Part shown: positions 23,442 to 31,317 of the stretch, piece by piece | Layout of the letters: every line of letters begins with the position of its first letter | Numbering within the stretch: the first letter of the stretch is position 1 | NCBI RefSeq assembly: GCF_900155475.1 | Contig: NZ_FXAM01000001.1 | Coordinates: 2,095,501 to 2,159,500 of the forward strand | Reading direction: 5' to 3' | DNA: 64,000 nucleotides | Source: Methylomagnum ishizawai | Lineage (GTDB): Bacteria; Pseudomonadota; Gammaproteobacteria; Methylococcales; Methylococcaceae | Translations under genes and position numbers: made by a program | Notes under the pieces: model-generated | The model's input: only the letters and a program-made list of their open reading frames with translations | Databases searched by the model: none | Told to the model about the DNA's origin: nothing

Positions 23442-23996
23442 ATGGATTCGGAGCGTTTGCGGAACAGCCCCGCCAGTCAATTCCGCCATTGTCCCGGATG
23501 CGGCGCGCCCGGTCCCGACGTGTCGGCGGTGCGCCATCTGCGTTGCGGCCAGTGCGGGTTCTTGTTCTTTTTCAACGCCGCCGCCGCCGCCGGGGCGTTC
23601 GTGTTCCATGGCGGTCGGCTGATCCTGTGTGTGCGGGCCAAGGCGCCGGGGCGGGGGATGCTGGATGTGCCCGGTGGCTTTGTCGATTTCGACGAGAGCG
23701 TGGAGGAGGGTTTGCGCCGGGAAATCCGGGAGGAATTGGGGATCGCGGTGGGCGGCTTCCGCTATTTGCTCAGCGCCCCCAACGATTATCTCTATGCCCA
23801 GGTGCCGTATAAGACCACCGATATTTTTTTCGCCTGCGAAGCCCCGGATATCGGTGGCATCCGGGCGGCGGACGATGTGGCGGATTATGTGCTGTTGGCG
23901 CCTGGGGAGGTCGATCCCGAACGGTTCGCCTTCGCCTCCACCCGGCGGGCGTTCGCGGCCTTGTTGGACCTGTTGCGGGAGGAGGGCCGGGCCTAG
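23442..23996 (+). CDS. NUDIX hydrolase with zinc ribbon
   Basis: 184 aa. An N-terminal zinc ribbon (HCPGCGAPGP then LRCGQCGF, about 17-41) is followed by a NUDIX domain with a full Nudix box GGFVDFDESVEEGLRREIREELG (about 78-100). Zinc-ribbon NUDIX proteins are often nucleoside-diphosphate or NADH pyrophosphatases, but the exact substrate is unclear. Convergent with the next NUDIX gene, stops overlapping by 4 bp. Confidence 0.88.
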   Translation: MDSERLRNSPASQFRHCPGCGAPGPDVSAVRHLRCGQCGFLFFFNAAAAAGAFVFHGGRLILCVRAKAPGRGMLDVPGGFVDFDESVEEGLRREIREELGIAVGGFRYLLSAPNDYLYAQVPYKTTDIFFACEAPDIGGIRAADDVADYVLLAPGEVDPERFAFASTRRAFAALLDLLREEGRA

Positions 23997-24499
23997 GCGG
24001 GCGGGTCGCGGTAGGTCCGCCAAATGAGCCGGAAGGCGGCGGTGAGCGTCCCGTCGTCCGCCGCCACCCAGGCGTCCACCGCCGTCGGCGCGAACCAGCG
24101 GCCCGCGTCGATCTCGTCGGGGTTCAGCCGGAAACCGCCCGCGTGTTGGGTGTGGTAGACCTGGACGAATTCCCAGCCGGTCTGGGCCGAGGCGGCGAGC
24201 TTGAACAAGGGGTGGAGTCCTTCCGTCGGCGCGACGCCCAGTTCTTCCGCCAGTTCGCGCCGGGCGCAGTCCGCGTAGCTTTCCCCGAACTCCACATGCC
24301 CGGCGGCGGAAGTGTCCCAGCGGCCCGGACTGATATCTTTGGTCATGGAGCGCTTCTGTAGGAATAGCTCGCCGTGCCCGTTGAATACCAGGATATGCAC
24401 GGAGCGGTGCCTGAGTCCCAAGCGGTGCAATTCCCCGCGTGGCCGTGGACCGATAACCCGGTCCGATTCATCGACTTCGTAGAGCGATTCGTCGTCCAT
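23993..24499 (-). CDS. NUDIX hydrolase (YfcD/IDI-like)
   Basis: 168 aa from the ATG at 24499 (a TTG at 24511 is possible). It begins DDESLYEVDESDRVIGPRPRGELHRLGLRHRSVHILVFN, as in the YfcD/isopentenyl-diphosphate-isomerase-like NUDIX group. The Nudix box is GHVEFGESYADCARRELAEELG. Probably hydrolyses a small diphosphate; not necessarily an isomerase. Tail-to-tail with another, unrelated NUDIX gene. Confidence 0.88.
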   Translation of the reverse strand: MDDESLYEVDESDRVIGPRPRGELHRLGLRHRSVHILVFNGHGELFLQKRSMTKDISPGRWDTSAAGHVEFGESYADCARRELAEELGVAPTEGLHPLFKLAASAQTGWEFVQVYHTQHAGGFRLNPDEIDAGRWFAPTAVDAWVAADDGTLTAAFRLIWRTYRDPPA

Positions 24500-24511
24500 G
24501 GGGTTTGCCAA

Positions 24512-24704
24512 ATCTCGGCCTATGGGTTGGGATAGGGGATTTAACCCAGGGTTTTGGGCTGGCCGGAAACGGGGAGGAAACCGGGTATCGGAAATGATGC
24601 CACCGACCTGGAGCGGGCGGTGCGCGAAGGAATTATATAAGGGGAATAGGGGAAAGAGGATTACGTCCGTTGAAATCGGGAAGGACGTAACGAATGGGCT
24701 TGAT
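24512..24704. other. Spacer between NUDIX gene and tRNA-Pro
   Basis: 193 bp without a gene. Contains an 8-bp inverted repeat TTACGTCC/GGACGTAA (24661-24668 and 24683-24690), 15 bp beyond the tRNA 3' end, with no T-run. It could assist 3'-end formation of the tRNA transcript. Confidence 0.4.
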
Positions 24705-24781
24705 TGGTCGGGGTGAGAGGATTCGAACCTCCGGCCCCTGCCTCCCGAAAGCAGTGCTCTACCAGGCTGAGCTACACCCCG
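24705..24781 (-). tRNA. tRNA-Pro (CGG)
   Basis: 77-nt cloverleaf on the minus strand. Acceptor CGGGGTG/CACCCCG with encoded 3' ACCA; D-arm GCTC...GAGC; anticodon loop TTCGGGA (anticodon CGG, codon CCG) on a CTGCT/GGCAG-type stem; T-loop TTCGAAT. Lies 14 bp downstream of ispB, so it may be co-transcribed with it. Confidence 0.95.
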
Positions 24782-24795
24782 AAAACGCTGGATTT

Positions 24796-25815
24796 TTAGA
24801 AACTACGCTCGACTGAGAATCGGGCGAGACTTTCCAAAGCTTCTTTATATTCGGATGCCGGAAGGACCGAAAGCGAGGTTATCGCGATATTGGCTTCTTC
24901 TTTGGCACGCAGGGAAGTATAAGCGATTGCGTCGGTGGATTCAATGATTTTGTAAACTTCGCGGAAAGCCTCGCGGTCGCCGTTTTCGATGGCGTGGCGT
25001 AATACCGCGCTCTGGGCAGCGGTGCCGTGTTCGATGGCATAGATCAAGGGCAGGGTGGGCTTGCCGTCCGCCAAATCATCGCCCAGGTTTTTGCCGAGTT
25101 CCTCCGGGTTGGCCCGATAGTCCAAGGCGTCGTCGATCAATTGGAAGGCGATACCCAGGTGTAAGCCATAGTCGCGCAGCGCGGTCTCTATCGGCTCCGG
25201 CGAGGCGTTCAGCACGGCGGCGAGCTGGGCGGCGGCGCTGAACAGGATGGCGGTCTTGCGGGCGATGACCGCCAGGTATTTCTGCTCGGTGGTGGCGGGG
25301 TTGTTGCAGTTCAGCAGTTGCAGCACCTCGCCCTCGGCGATGGAGGTGGTGGTTTGCGAGAGGATGTCCATCACCCGCAGGTTCTGTGCCCGCACCATCA
25401 ACTCGAACGAACGGGAATAGAGGTAGTCGCCGACCAGGACGCTGGCCGAATTCCCCCAGAGGGCGTTGGCGGTGTCCTGGCCCCGGCGCAGGGTGGATTC
25501 ATCGACCACATCGTCGTGCAGCAGGGTGGCGGTGTGGATGAACTCGATGACCGCCGCCAGGGTGATATGTTGTTGGCCCGGATAGCCCAAAGCCTTCGCG
25601 GCCAGCAAGAGCAACATGGGCCGGAGGCGTTTGCCACCGCTGTTGATGATGTAATGGCCGATTTGATTGATCAGCAGCACGTCGGAGCTGAGTTCTTGCA
25701 GGATCAACCGGTCAACCGCGGCGGTTTCCGCCCCCACCAATTGGCGGACTTCGGCGAACCCGCTGGGCGGATTGGAGGCGGTGGCGTTCATGGGGGCGGG
25801 AGTGGATAAGGTCAT
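24796..25815 (-). CDS. ispB: Polyprenyl (octaprenyl) diphosphate synthase
   Basis: 339 aa. First aspartate-rich motif LLHDDVVDESTLRRG, second motif FQLIDDALDY, plus GGKRLRPMLLLL and GDYLYSRSFELM: long-chain trans-prenyl synthase. Makes the octaprenyl side chain of ubiquinone from FPP and IPP. An ATG at 25791 (MNATASN) is an alternative start. Confidence 0.93.
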   Translation of the reverse strand: MTLSTPAPMNATASNPPSGFAEVRQLVGAETAAVDRLILQELSSDVLLINQIGHYIINSGGKRLRPMLLLLAAKALGYPGQQHITLAAVIEFIHTATLLHDDVVDESTLRRGQDTANALWGNSASVLVGDYLYSRSFELMVRAQNLRVMDILSQTTTSIAEGEVLQLLNCNNPATTEQKYLAVIARKTAILFSAAAQLAAVLNASPEPIETALRDYGLHLGIAFQLIDDALDYRANPEELGKNLGDDLADGKPTLPLIYAIEHGTAAQSAVLRHAIENGDREAFREVYKIIESTDAIAYTSLRAKEEANIAITSLSVLPASEYKEALESLARFSVERSF

Positions 25816-26044
25816 TTAAAAATATCCGCGACTGGGCTGGCAGGATTCGAGCTTGGGGCCGGAAAAAACTGGGGAATGCTATGGACGAGGGGCCGATGTG
25901 TCAAGCGGAACCGGGGGGCGTGGAATCCCGGCCCCGAATGACCGGAACCGTTGCAAGGTCTTGTTCAAAAAGCCGGTATCGGCTGTGGGATAATCCTTGG
26001 ACCCGTCGCGCACGGTCGGGTCGGATTCATCAGCGGAGAATCTT

Positions 26045-26557
26045 ATGAGCTTGCAGGAATTGTTCGCCCAGGTCGAGGCGAACCCGGTGGCGGTGTTGGC
26101 CTATTTCGGTGCCATCCCCGCCTTGGCGTGGCTGGCCGGGCGTTTGCATCCCAAAGGTTGGGTGGGCGCTTCCCCGGTGCGCTATGCCTACACCGGCTTG
26201 ATCTACGCGGTTTGCCTACCGGGGATCATGGCGGCGGTGGCCTTGGCCGACACCTTGGGCCATGGCCGCTTGATGCAGGCCGGTGTGTTGTCGGAGTTGT
26301 TGCCCCTGCTGTCCATGACGGTCACTTTGGGCCTGGTCCGCAACCAGGCCGATCCGGCGCAGATCCCGGGGTTCCGCAGGCTGACGGGTTTCATGTGGTT
26401 GCTGGTGTTGACCGCGGTGGCGGTGTTCTTGCTGATGAAAACCCGCATCTGGATTTTTTTCGGCGGGGGTATCGGGACGCTGCTGGTGCTGATGGCCGCG
26501 CTGTTTTTCCTGTTGCGCTGGGCGTTCGAGCGGGCGTTCGGGCCGGGGCGTGGCTAA
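26045..26557 (+). CDS. Integral membrane protein of unknown function
   Basis: 170 aa from the ATG at 26045, preceded by CGGAG; a frame start at 25997 would add 16 polar residues. Four hydrophobic segments (about residues 12-30, 44-65, 73-95, 110-145 as a long or double helix). Not recognised. Stands alone between ispB (divergent) and the DAHP synthase gene. Confidence 0.7.
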   Translation: MSLQELFAQVEANPVAVLAYFGAIPALAWLAGRLHPKGWVGASPVRYAYTGLIYAVCLPGIMAAVALADTLGHGRLMQAGVLSELLPLLSMTVTLGLVRNQADPAQIPGFRRLTGFMWLLVLTAVAVFLLMKTRIWIFFGGGIGTLLVLMAALFFLLRWAFERAFGPGRG

Positions 26558-26686
26558 GGCCCTGTATTCATGGACGGACCCTTTCCCCTTGCGGGTAGCC
26601 CTGCCCTTGGGCGGCACGTTAGAATGCCGGACTTTACGGTACGCCCCCGCGTTTTTGCCGGGCGTTCCCAAGCCTAATCAGCGGTG

Positions 26687-27799
26687 ATGAAGAATATGAA
26701 TCAGCATTCCGATATCGTGGCGGTTGCCCACAACCAGTACAACACGGACGATCTGCGGATCACCGAGATCAAGGAGGTGCTCCCGCCGCACGACGTCCAC
26801 GAGGAGTTTCCGATCAACCAGGAAGCCGCCACCACCGTCCTCACGGCCCGGCGTGCGATCCACCGGATACTCAAGGGCCAGGATGACCGTCTGCTGGTCA
26901 TCATCGGTCCTTGCTCCATCCACGATCCCAAGGCGGCGGTGGATTACGCCCGCCGCCTCCTGGAAGCCAAACGGCGGTTGGTGAACGATCTGGTGATCGT
27001 CATGCGGGTCTATTTCGAGAAGCCGCGCACCACCGTGGGTTGGAAGGGGCTCATCAACGATCCTGACCTGGACGAGAGCTTCAACATCAACAAGGGTTTG
27101 CGGTTGGCCCGTGGCTTGTTGCTGGAAGTCAACCAGCTCGGGATGCCCGCCGCCACCGAATACCTGGATTTGATCACCCCGCAATATGTGTCCGACCTGA
27201 TCGCCTGGGGGGCCATCGGGGCGCGCACTACCGAGAGCCAGGTCCACCGCGAGCTGGCTTCAGGCCTGTCCTGCCCGGTGGGTTTCAAGAACGCCACCGA
27301 TGGTGGGGTGAAGGTCGCCATCGACGCCATCGGGGCCGCCATGCGCCCGCACCATTTCCTGTCGCTGACCAAGGCCGGGCATTCGGCGATTTTCTCCACC
27401 ACCGGCAACGAGGACAGCCATGTGATCCTGCGGGGCGGTAAGCAGCCCAACTACGACGCCGCCAGTGTGCAGGCCACCGCCGAGGCGCTGGCGGCGGCGG
27501 GCTTGCCGCCCAATGTCATGGTCGATTTCAGCCACGCCAACAGCATGAAGGACTATCGTCGCCAGGTGGAAGTCGGGCGTGAAGTGGGCGTACAGATCGC
27601 TGCGGGCGACCGGCGCATTTTCGGGGTGATGGTGGAAAGCCACCTCAATCCCGGCAACCAAAAGCTGGAGCCGGGCAAGGCCCCGGCCTACGGGGTCAGC
27701 ATCACCGACGCCTGCATCGGCTGGGAAGACACCGAACTCTTACTGGGCATCCTGGCCGATGCGGTCGCACACCGCCGTGAAACCGCCCGCGCGGCCTGA
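26687..27799 (+). CDS. 3-deoxy-7-phosphoheptulonate (DAHP) synthase, class I
   Basis: 370 aa from the ATG at 26687 (a GTG precedes it at 26684). Class I AroF/G/H motifs: VIIGPCSIHDP, VMRVYFEKPRTTVGWKG, the substrate-binding GARTTESQVHRELASG, FKNATDGG, KAGHSAI, and the metal ligands in DFSHANS and SDACIGWEDTE-like TDACIGWEDTE. First step of aromatic amino acid synthesis from PEP and erythrose 4-phosphate. The isozyme class (Phe-, Tyr- or Trp-sensitive) cannot be assigned. Confidence 0.95.
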   Translation: MKNMNQHSDIVAVAHNQYNTDDLRITEIKEVLPPHDVHEEFPINQEAATTVLTARRAIHRILKGQDDRLLVIIGPCSIHDPKAAVDYARRLLEAKRRLVNDLVIVMRVYFEKPRTTVGWKGLINDPDLDESFNINKGLRLARGLLLEVNQLGMPAATEYLDLITPQYVSDLIAWGAIGARTTESQVHRELASGLSCPVGFKNATDGGVKVAIDAIGAAMRPHHFLSLTKAGHSAIFSTTGNEDSHVILRGGKQPNYDAASVQATAEALAAAGLPPNVMVDFSHANSMKDYRRQVEVGREVGVQIAAGDRRIFGVMVESHLNPGNQKLEPGKAPAYGVSITDACIGWEDTELLLGILADAVAHRRETARAA

Positions 27800-27822
27800 G
27801 CCGATTCCCATCCTTATCCCCG

Positions 27823-27858
27823 CCCAGCGGCCGCCGGTCCAGCCCGGTTTCCGCTGGG
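27823..27858 (+). terminator. Inverted repeat downstream of DAHP synthase
   Basis: CCCAGCGG (27823-27830) pairs perfectly with CCGCTGGG (27851-27858), 24 bp past the stop codon, followed by a GGGATATCCC palindrome. No T-run, so termination would need Rho. The remaining gap to 28050 shows no gene. Confidence 0.35.
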
Positions 27859-28050
27859 ATATCCCGCCGATCCGATCCGGTTCCCGGTGGCTTCGTCGCC
27901 GCGCTCCATACCAAAACCGTAGTTTCCCCGGTTGGCTTTATCATGCCCGCCGGATTGCGGACTACATTTCTTTCCATGGATTTATTCGCTTGGGTCGCCG
28001 ATAGTCTTGGCGTCCTATCAAGACCAAGGCATCCCCGCGTGGGAATGCCC

Positions 28051-28064
28051 CACCTTAGGAGGTG
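28051..28064 (+). promoter_or_regulatory. Small hairpin enclosing the ribosome binding site
   Basis: CACCT-TAGG-AGGTG: the near-perfect Shine-Dalgarno TAGGAGGTG lies entirely within the loop and 3' arm of a 5-bp hairpin, 4 nt before the ATG at 28069. Breathing or opening of this stem would control translation. Confidence 0.45.
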
Positions 28065-28068
28065 TCCG

Positions 28069-28542
28069 ATGCTCCCTAGAATCTCAGCCGCGAAAGCCCC
28101 GCCCCCCCCTCAAGAGTCCCAGCACGGGGCCGCGCTCGCTGTCGTCCGGGATCGCGCCCTAGGAGCGTCCACCCTGGATTTATCCCTGCCGGAGTTTTCC
28201 GAACGCCTGGAACGGCTAGCCCGGCAGGAAATAGTCTGTGTCGTCAGCATCTCCCACACGGCGTTCGAGCGTTGGCACCGGGGCACGGTCCAGCGCATCA
28301 GGCACGGCGAAGGCCGTTTCGAAATCCTCGGCGACAATTTCGCGCTCTATCTCAGAGAGGACAATATCGGGACCATCCGGCTGATCGACGACCGCGCCGA
28401 CCCGGAAGCCGGACCCGCCATCGAATTGCACAACCGGGCCGGGCACCTCCTGGCGCGTCTCCAAGGCGAACCGGAATCCGGGGCCAATGCCCGCTGGCGC
28501 GGTGTCATGGGCGGGCGTGGGCCACAGGCCGCGGGTAGATAA
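28069..28542 (+). CDS. Putative HemS/HutX-like fold protein
   Basis: 157 aa from the ATG at 28069, chosen for its strong AGGAGGTG. After a proline-rich start, residues about 40-140 (LERLARQEIVCVVSISH, RFEILGDNFALYLREDNIGTIRLI, AIELHNRAGHLLARLQG) resemble half of a HemS/HutX-type haem-handling domain: a beta-sheet ending in a GDN..LYLRED strand and a final H/D-x-x-G-x-L-L-A-R-L strand. No haem transport genes are nearby. I treat the resemblance as suggestive only. Upstream of the peroxiredoxin gene, 123 bp apart. Confidence 0.5.
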   Translation: MLPRISAAKAPPPPQESQHGAALAVVRDRALGASTLDLSLPEFSERLERLARQEIVCVVSISHTAFERWHRGTVQRIRHGEGRFEILGDNFALYLREDNIGTIRLIDDRADPEAGPAIELHNRAGHLLARLQGEPESGANARWRGVMGGRGPQAAGR

Positions 28543-28665
28543 TTTCTGAGTGTTTCCGTGTAGAATTCGGACGCGCAATGCATTCGACCTGGGGGCCGCC
28601 CGCCCGGAAATCCCGGCGGGGCCGTCCCCGAACCCCAATGACAAGACCGTTAAGGAGATTTTCAG

Positions 28666-29271
28666 ATGAGCGTACTCGTCGGTAAACCCGCCCCCGATTT
28701 CACCGCCGCGGCCGTGCTGGGCGATGGCAGCATCAAGGACAGCTACACCTTCTCCGCCGAAACCCAGGGCAAGTATGTGGCCGTGGTGTTCTATCCCCTG
28801 GACTTCACCTTCGTCTGCCCGACCGAGCTGGTCGCCCTCGACCACCGCCTGGACGAACTCACCAGCCGTGGCGTCGAAGTGCTGGCGGTTTCGGTGGATT
28901 CCCAGTTCACCCACGCCGCGTGGCGCAACACCCCGGTGGACAAGGGTGGCATCGGCCCGGTCCGCTACACCATGATCGCCGACGTCAGCCACGCCATCGC
29001 CAAGGCCTATGACGTGGAAGTCGAAGGCGCGGCGGTGGCCTACCGTGGCACCTTCCTGATCGACAAGTCGGGCAAGGTCCGCCACCAGGTCGTGAACGAC
29101 CTGCCGCTGGGCCGCAACATGGACGAGCTGATCCGCATGGTGGACGCGCTCCAGTTCCACGAAGAACACGGCGAAGTCTGCCCGGCCGGCTGGAACAAGG
29201 GCAAGAAGGGCATGAACGCCGACGCCGCGGGCGTCGCCGCCTACCTGAGCGAGAACGCCGCCGCGCTGTAA
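28666..29271 (+). CDS. Typical 2-Cys peroxiredoxin (AhpC/Prx)
   Basis: 201 aa. Peroxidatic Cys51 in FYPLDFTFVCPTE; resolving Cys172 in GEVCPAGWNKG; Prx motif RGTFLIDKSGKVRH. The length and the C-terminal CPAGW tail place it in the Prx1/AhpC group that reduces peroxides with thioredoxin or AhpF as donor. AGGAG lies upstream of the ATG. No ahpF nearby, and it is followed directly by a strong terminator, so it is probably a single-gene transcript. Confidence 0.95.
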   Translation: MSVLVGKPAPDFTAAAVLGDGSIKDSYTFSAETQGKYVAVVFYPLDFTFVCPTELVALDHRLDELTSRGVEVLAVSVDSQFTHAAWRNTPVDKGGIGPVRYTMIADVSHAIAKAYDVEVEGAAVAYRGTFLIDKSGKVRHQVVNDLPLGRNMDELIRMVDALQFHEEHGEVCPAGWNKGKKGMNADAAGVAAYLSENAAAL

Positions 29272-29293
29272 GGCGTCCGGCTCCAAGGCCCAC

Positions 29294-29336
29294 AAAAAAC
29301 GGGCGGCGGGTTGAAAAACCCGCCGCCCGTTTTTTT
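29294..29336. terminator. Strong bidirectional intrinsic terminator
   Basis: Perfect 14-bp stem ACGGGCGGCGGGTT (29299-29312), GAAA tetraloop, AACCCGCCGCCCGT (29317-29330), flanked by A6 on the left and T6 (29331-29336) on the right. It serves the peroxiredoxin gene and the convergent small membrane-protein gene. Confidence 0.95.
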
Positions 29337-29353
29337 ATGGGGGCCGGTGCGGC

Positions 29354-29638
29354 CTATTGCGCCAAGGGCGCTCTCGGCAGCAAGAACTTATAAACCACGA
29401 GCGCCACGGCCAGCCCGATCAAGACCGACGAGAGGTTGGCGATCCCGGCCATCCCGGCGTTGTTGGCCGCGTGCAGGGAATTGACCCAGGGCTTGGCCAC
29501 GGCCAGCGACCAGATGAAATTAGGCAGGTAATAGGCGAGGGTGCCGGCCACGGCCCATTGGAAATTGGGAAGGCCGCGGGTTTCCGCGGCGCGGTAGAAC
29601 CCGTATGCGATGACTATCGCGACGATGCCGCCGATCAT
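29354..29638 (-). CDS. Small three-helix membrane protein
   Basis: 94 aa with GAGGAG 9 nt before the ATG. Hydrophobic helices at about 1-15, 27-48 and 66-88, with a conserved-looking FQWAVAGTLAYYLPNFIWSLAVAKPWV. Not recognised; DUF-type inner-membrane protein. Single gene between the terminator and the PEP-CTERM locus. Confidence 0.65.
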   Translation of the reverse strand: MIGGIVAIVIAYGFYRAAETRGLPNFQWAVAGTLAYYLPNFIWSLAVAKPWVNSLHAANNAGMAGIANLSSVLIGLAVALVVYKFLLPRAPLAQ

Positions 29639-29782
29639 GGCTATCTCCTCTCTGTGGGTGGTGTAGTGGGTATGGTGGAACTGGCGCGACCGGGGAGCCC
29701 GGTCCGATGCATGTGACCGGCGGAGGAGAGGGAAGTTCTGGGGCGCGGCGTGCCGGTGGACGTCCTGGGGGGAGGGCCGTGT

Positions 29783-29964
29783 TTAGGCCGCCGCCAACGC
29801 CATGTGCGGTTTGCGCCGTCCGCCCGCCCGGTAGGCCAGCGCGGCGGCGAGTCCCAGGGCCAGCGTGCCGGGTTCGGGCACGCTGCCGATGATCAGTGTG
29901 GCCGAATCGGCGTGGCCACCGCTGCCCCAGGTCCAGGTGTAGGTTCCGGGCGTAACGCCGAGGC
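29783..29964 (-). pseudogene. PEP-CTERM protein, 3' fragment
   Basis: Encodes GVTPGTYTWTWGSGGHADSATLIIG and then the PEP-CTERM signal: VPEPGT, a hydrophobic helix LALGLAAALAYRAG and a GRRK basic tail, ending at TAA (29785-29783). PEP-CTERM proteins are sorted by exosortase to the cell surface. Cut from its N-terminal parts by the IS4-family element at 29965. 29956-29964 is the target duplication. Confidence 0.9.
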
Positions 29965-31107
29965 CTATGTACAGGACAAAACCCGCAATGCCCAGGCGAA
30001 CTCATCGGACTTCTCGGTTGGGTTCAGGACGGTGTTGCGAAGGAAGTCGAGTCCGTGGCGGAAGAGGGACTTGAGGGGGCGCGACAGCGTTTTTTTTGAC
30101 GGACGGGGCTGGGGCCGTCGTGGAGCAGTTCGCCGGTGCGGTAGGGCCAGGCGAAGGCCAGGGCAAGCAGGCCCATGAGCTTGGCGAGGCGCTTGGGGTC
30201 GGTGAGGTGGGTATCCTCCAAGTTGAAGCCCCTGGATTTCAAAGCGCCGAACAGGGTTTCCACTTGCCAGCGGTCGGCGTAGGCGTCGATGGCCCCGGCC
30301 TGTGGGGTGCCGGAGGAGGCGATGAACAGGAAGCCGCCGTCGTCGAGGCGCAGGGCGGAGAGGTGGACGAAGCAGCCCCACACCGGACGGCGCCCGACCA
30401 GGCGGTGGGTCTCGCCGGGCCGGAGCGAGCCGAACAATTGGTCCAAGCGCATCATCCGGTTCCAACTGTTGGGAACGCGGGTGTCGCGCTTGAGGCGCTG
30501 GTGGAAGGGAATGCCCTTCTGTTGCAGCCAGCGGAACCAGTCCTCGCCGATGAACTCGCGGTCGGCCAGCAGGGCGGCGATCCGGGCGGTGCCGAAGACC
30601 TTCAGGAAGCGCTCCATCAACGCGATGCGCTCGGCGGTGTCGGAGTTCCCCGCTTTGCCGAGGACGCTCCAGAACACCGGCACGGCCATCCCCCGGTGGG
30701 CGATCCCCAGGACCAGGAAGTTGATCTCGGCCAGGCCGAACTTCCAGTTCGTGCGGTCCAGGGTCAGCCGCCAGGGGCCGTCGCCGACCGGGACCAGCCG
30801 CACCAACAGGCGGGCGAGGACGTCCTGGTCCAACTCGAACGCGCGGAAGAAGCGCTGGAGCCGCTTGTAGTGGGACTCCACCTTGGCCGGACCGCCGAAG
30901 CCGGTGGCGAGTTCCGCCAGGTTGACGCTGCGCACCTTGAGCAGGGCCAGCAGGAAATGCGCGAGGAAGCCGATCCGGGCCCCGTGCCACGGCAGGTGCT
31001 CGGACAGGACGGCCTTGAGGTCTTGATGAGGGTCAGCCATCGGAGGTAAAAGCCGGATAGTTTACGCCTTTGGCAATCAAGCAGTTAGGTTTTTGTCCTG
31101 TACTTAG
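29965..31107 (-). mobile_element. IS4-family insertion sequence, copy 2 (1143 bp)
   Basis: Same length and ends as copy 1 (CTATGTACAGGAC... and CTAAGTACAGGAC...). Flanked by a different 9-bp target duplication, CGCCGAGGC (29956-29964 and 31108-31116). I found only two base differences in the transposase gene relative to copy 1, giving Val/Ala at residue 136 and Ser/Pro near residue 297. Recent transposition is likely. Inserted into the PEP-CTERM gene. Confidence 0.95.
30024..31040 (-). CDS. IS4-family transposase, copy 2 (zero-frame product)
   Basis: 338 aa, identical to the copy 1 product except for two residues (DTAERI for DTVERI; AWPYRTG for AWSYRTG). Same Asp95, Asp160, Glu261 and YREK signature. 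The same A8 run (30090-30097) would give a 358-residue -1 frameshift product that ends in the terminal CTA (29965-29967) of the element. Retention of the frameshift in both copies argues that it is functional rather than decay. Confidence 0.9.
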   Translation of the reverse strand: MADPHQDLKAVLSEHLPWHGARIGFLAHFLLALLKVRSVNLAELATGFGGPAKVESHYKRLQRFFRAFELDQDVLARLLVRLVPVGDGPWRLTLDRTNWKFGLAEINFLVLGIAHRGMAVPVFWSVLGKAGNSDTAERIALMERFLKVFGTARIAALLADREFIGEDWFRWLQQKGIPFHQRLKRDTRVPNSWNRMMRLDQLFGSLRPGETHRLVGRRPVWGCFVHLSALRLDDGGFLFIASSGTPQAGAIDAYADRWQVETLFGALKSRGFNLEDTHLTDPKRLAKLMGLLALAFAWPYRTGELLHDGPSPVRQKKRCRAPSSPSSATDSTSFATPS

Positions 31108-31317
31108 CGCCGAGGCTTGTAAAGCTTTGATTCAGCCAAGTCGCAGAGCCCGAAAGCGCGGTGCCCGAGACATAGCCACGGGGTACATACAATCCGAAGT
31201 TGGCGATAATGGCAAGGATGTCACCCGTGCCAGTGTCCGCGAAGATTTTGCTACCCGTGCCGAAATTTGCCGCACCGCTTACGGTATAGAAATCGACTGG
31301 GTGGTTGGTCGTTGGGC
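31108..31317 (-). pseudogene. PEP-CTERM protein, middle fragment
   Basis: Coding stretch for the central beta-rich part (DFYTVSGAANFGTGSKIF, ILAIIANFGLYVPRGYVSG, SATWLNQSFTSLG) lying between the two insertion sequences. Frame is continuous with the 3' fragment once the IS4-family element and one CGCCGAGGC are removed, and with the 5' fragment once the ISAs1 element and one GTCGTTGGGC are removed. Confidence 0.88.

Noticed and set aside
24661-24690. Inverted repeat beyond tRNA-Pro as an integration (att) site
   Set aside because: No copy of the tRNA 3' end, integrase or island boundary is seen nearby.
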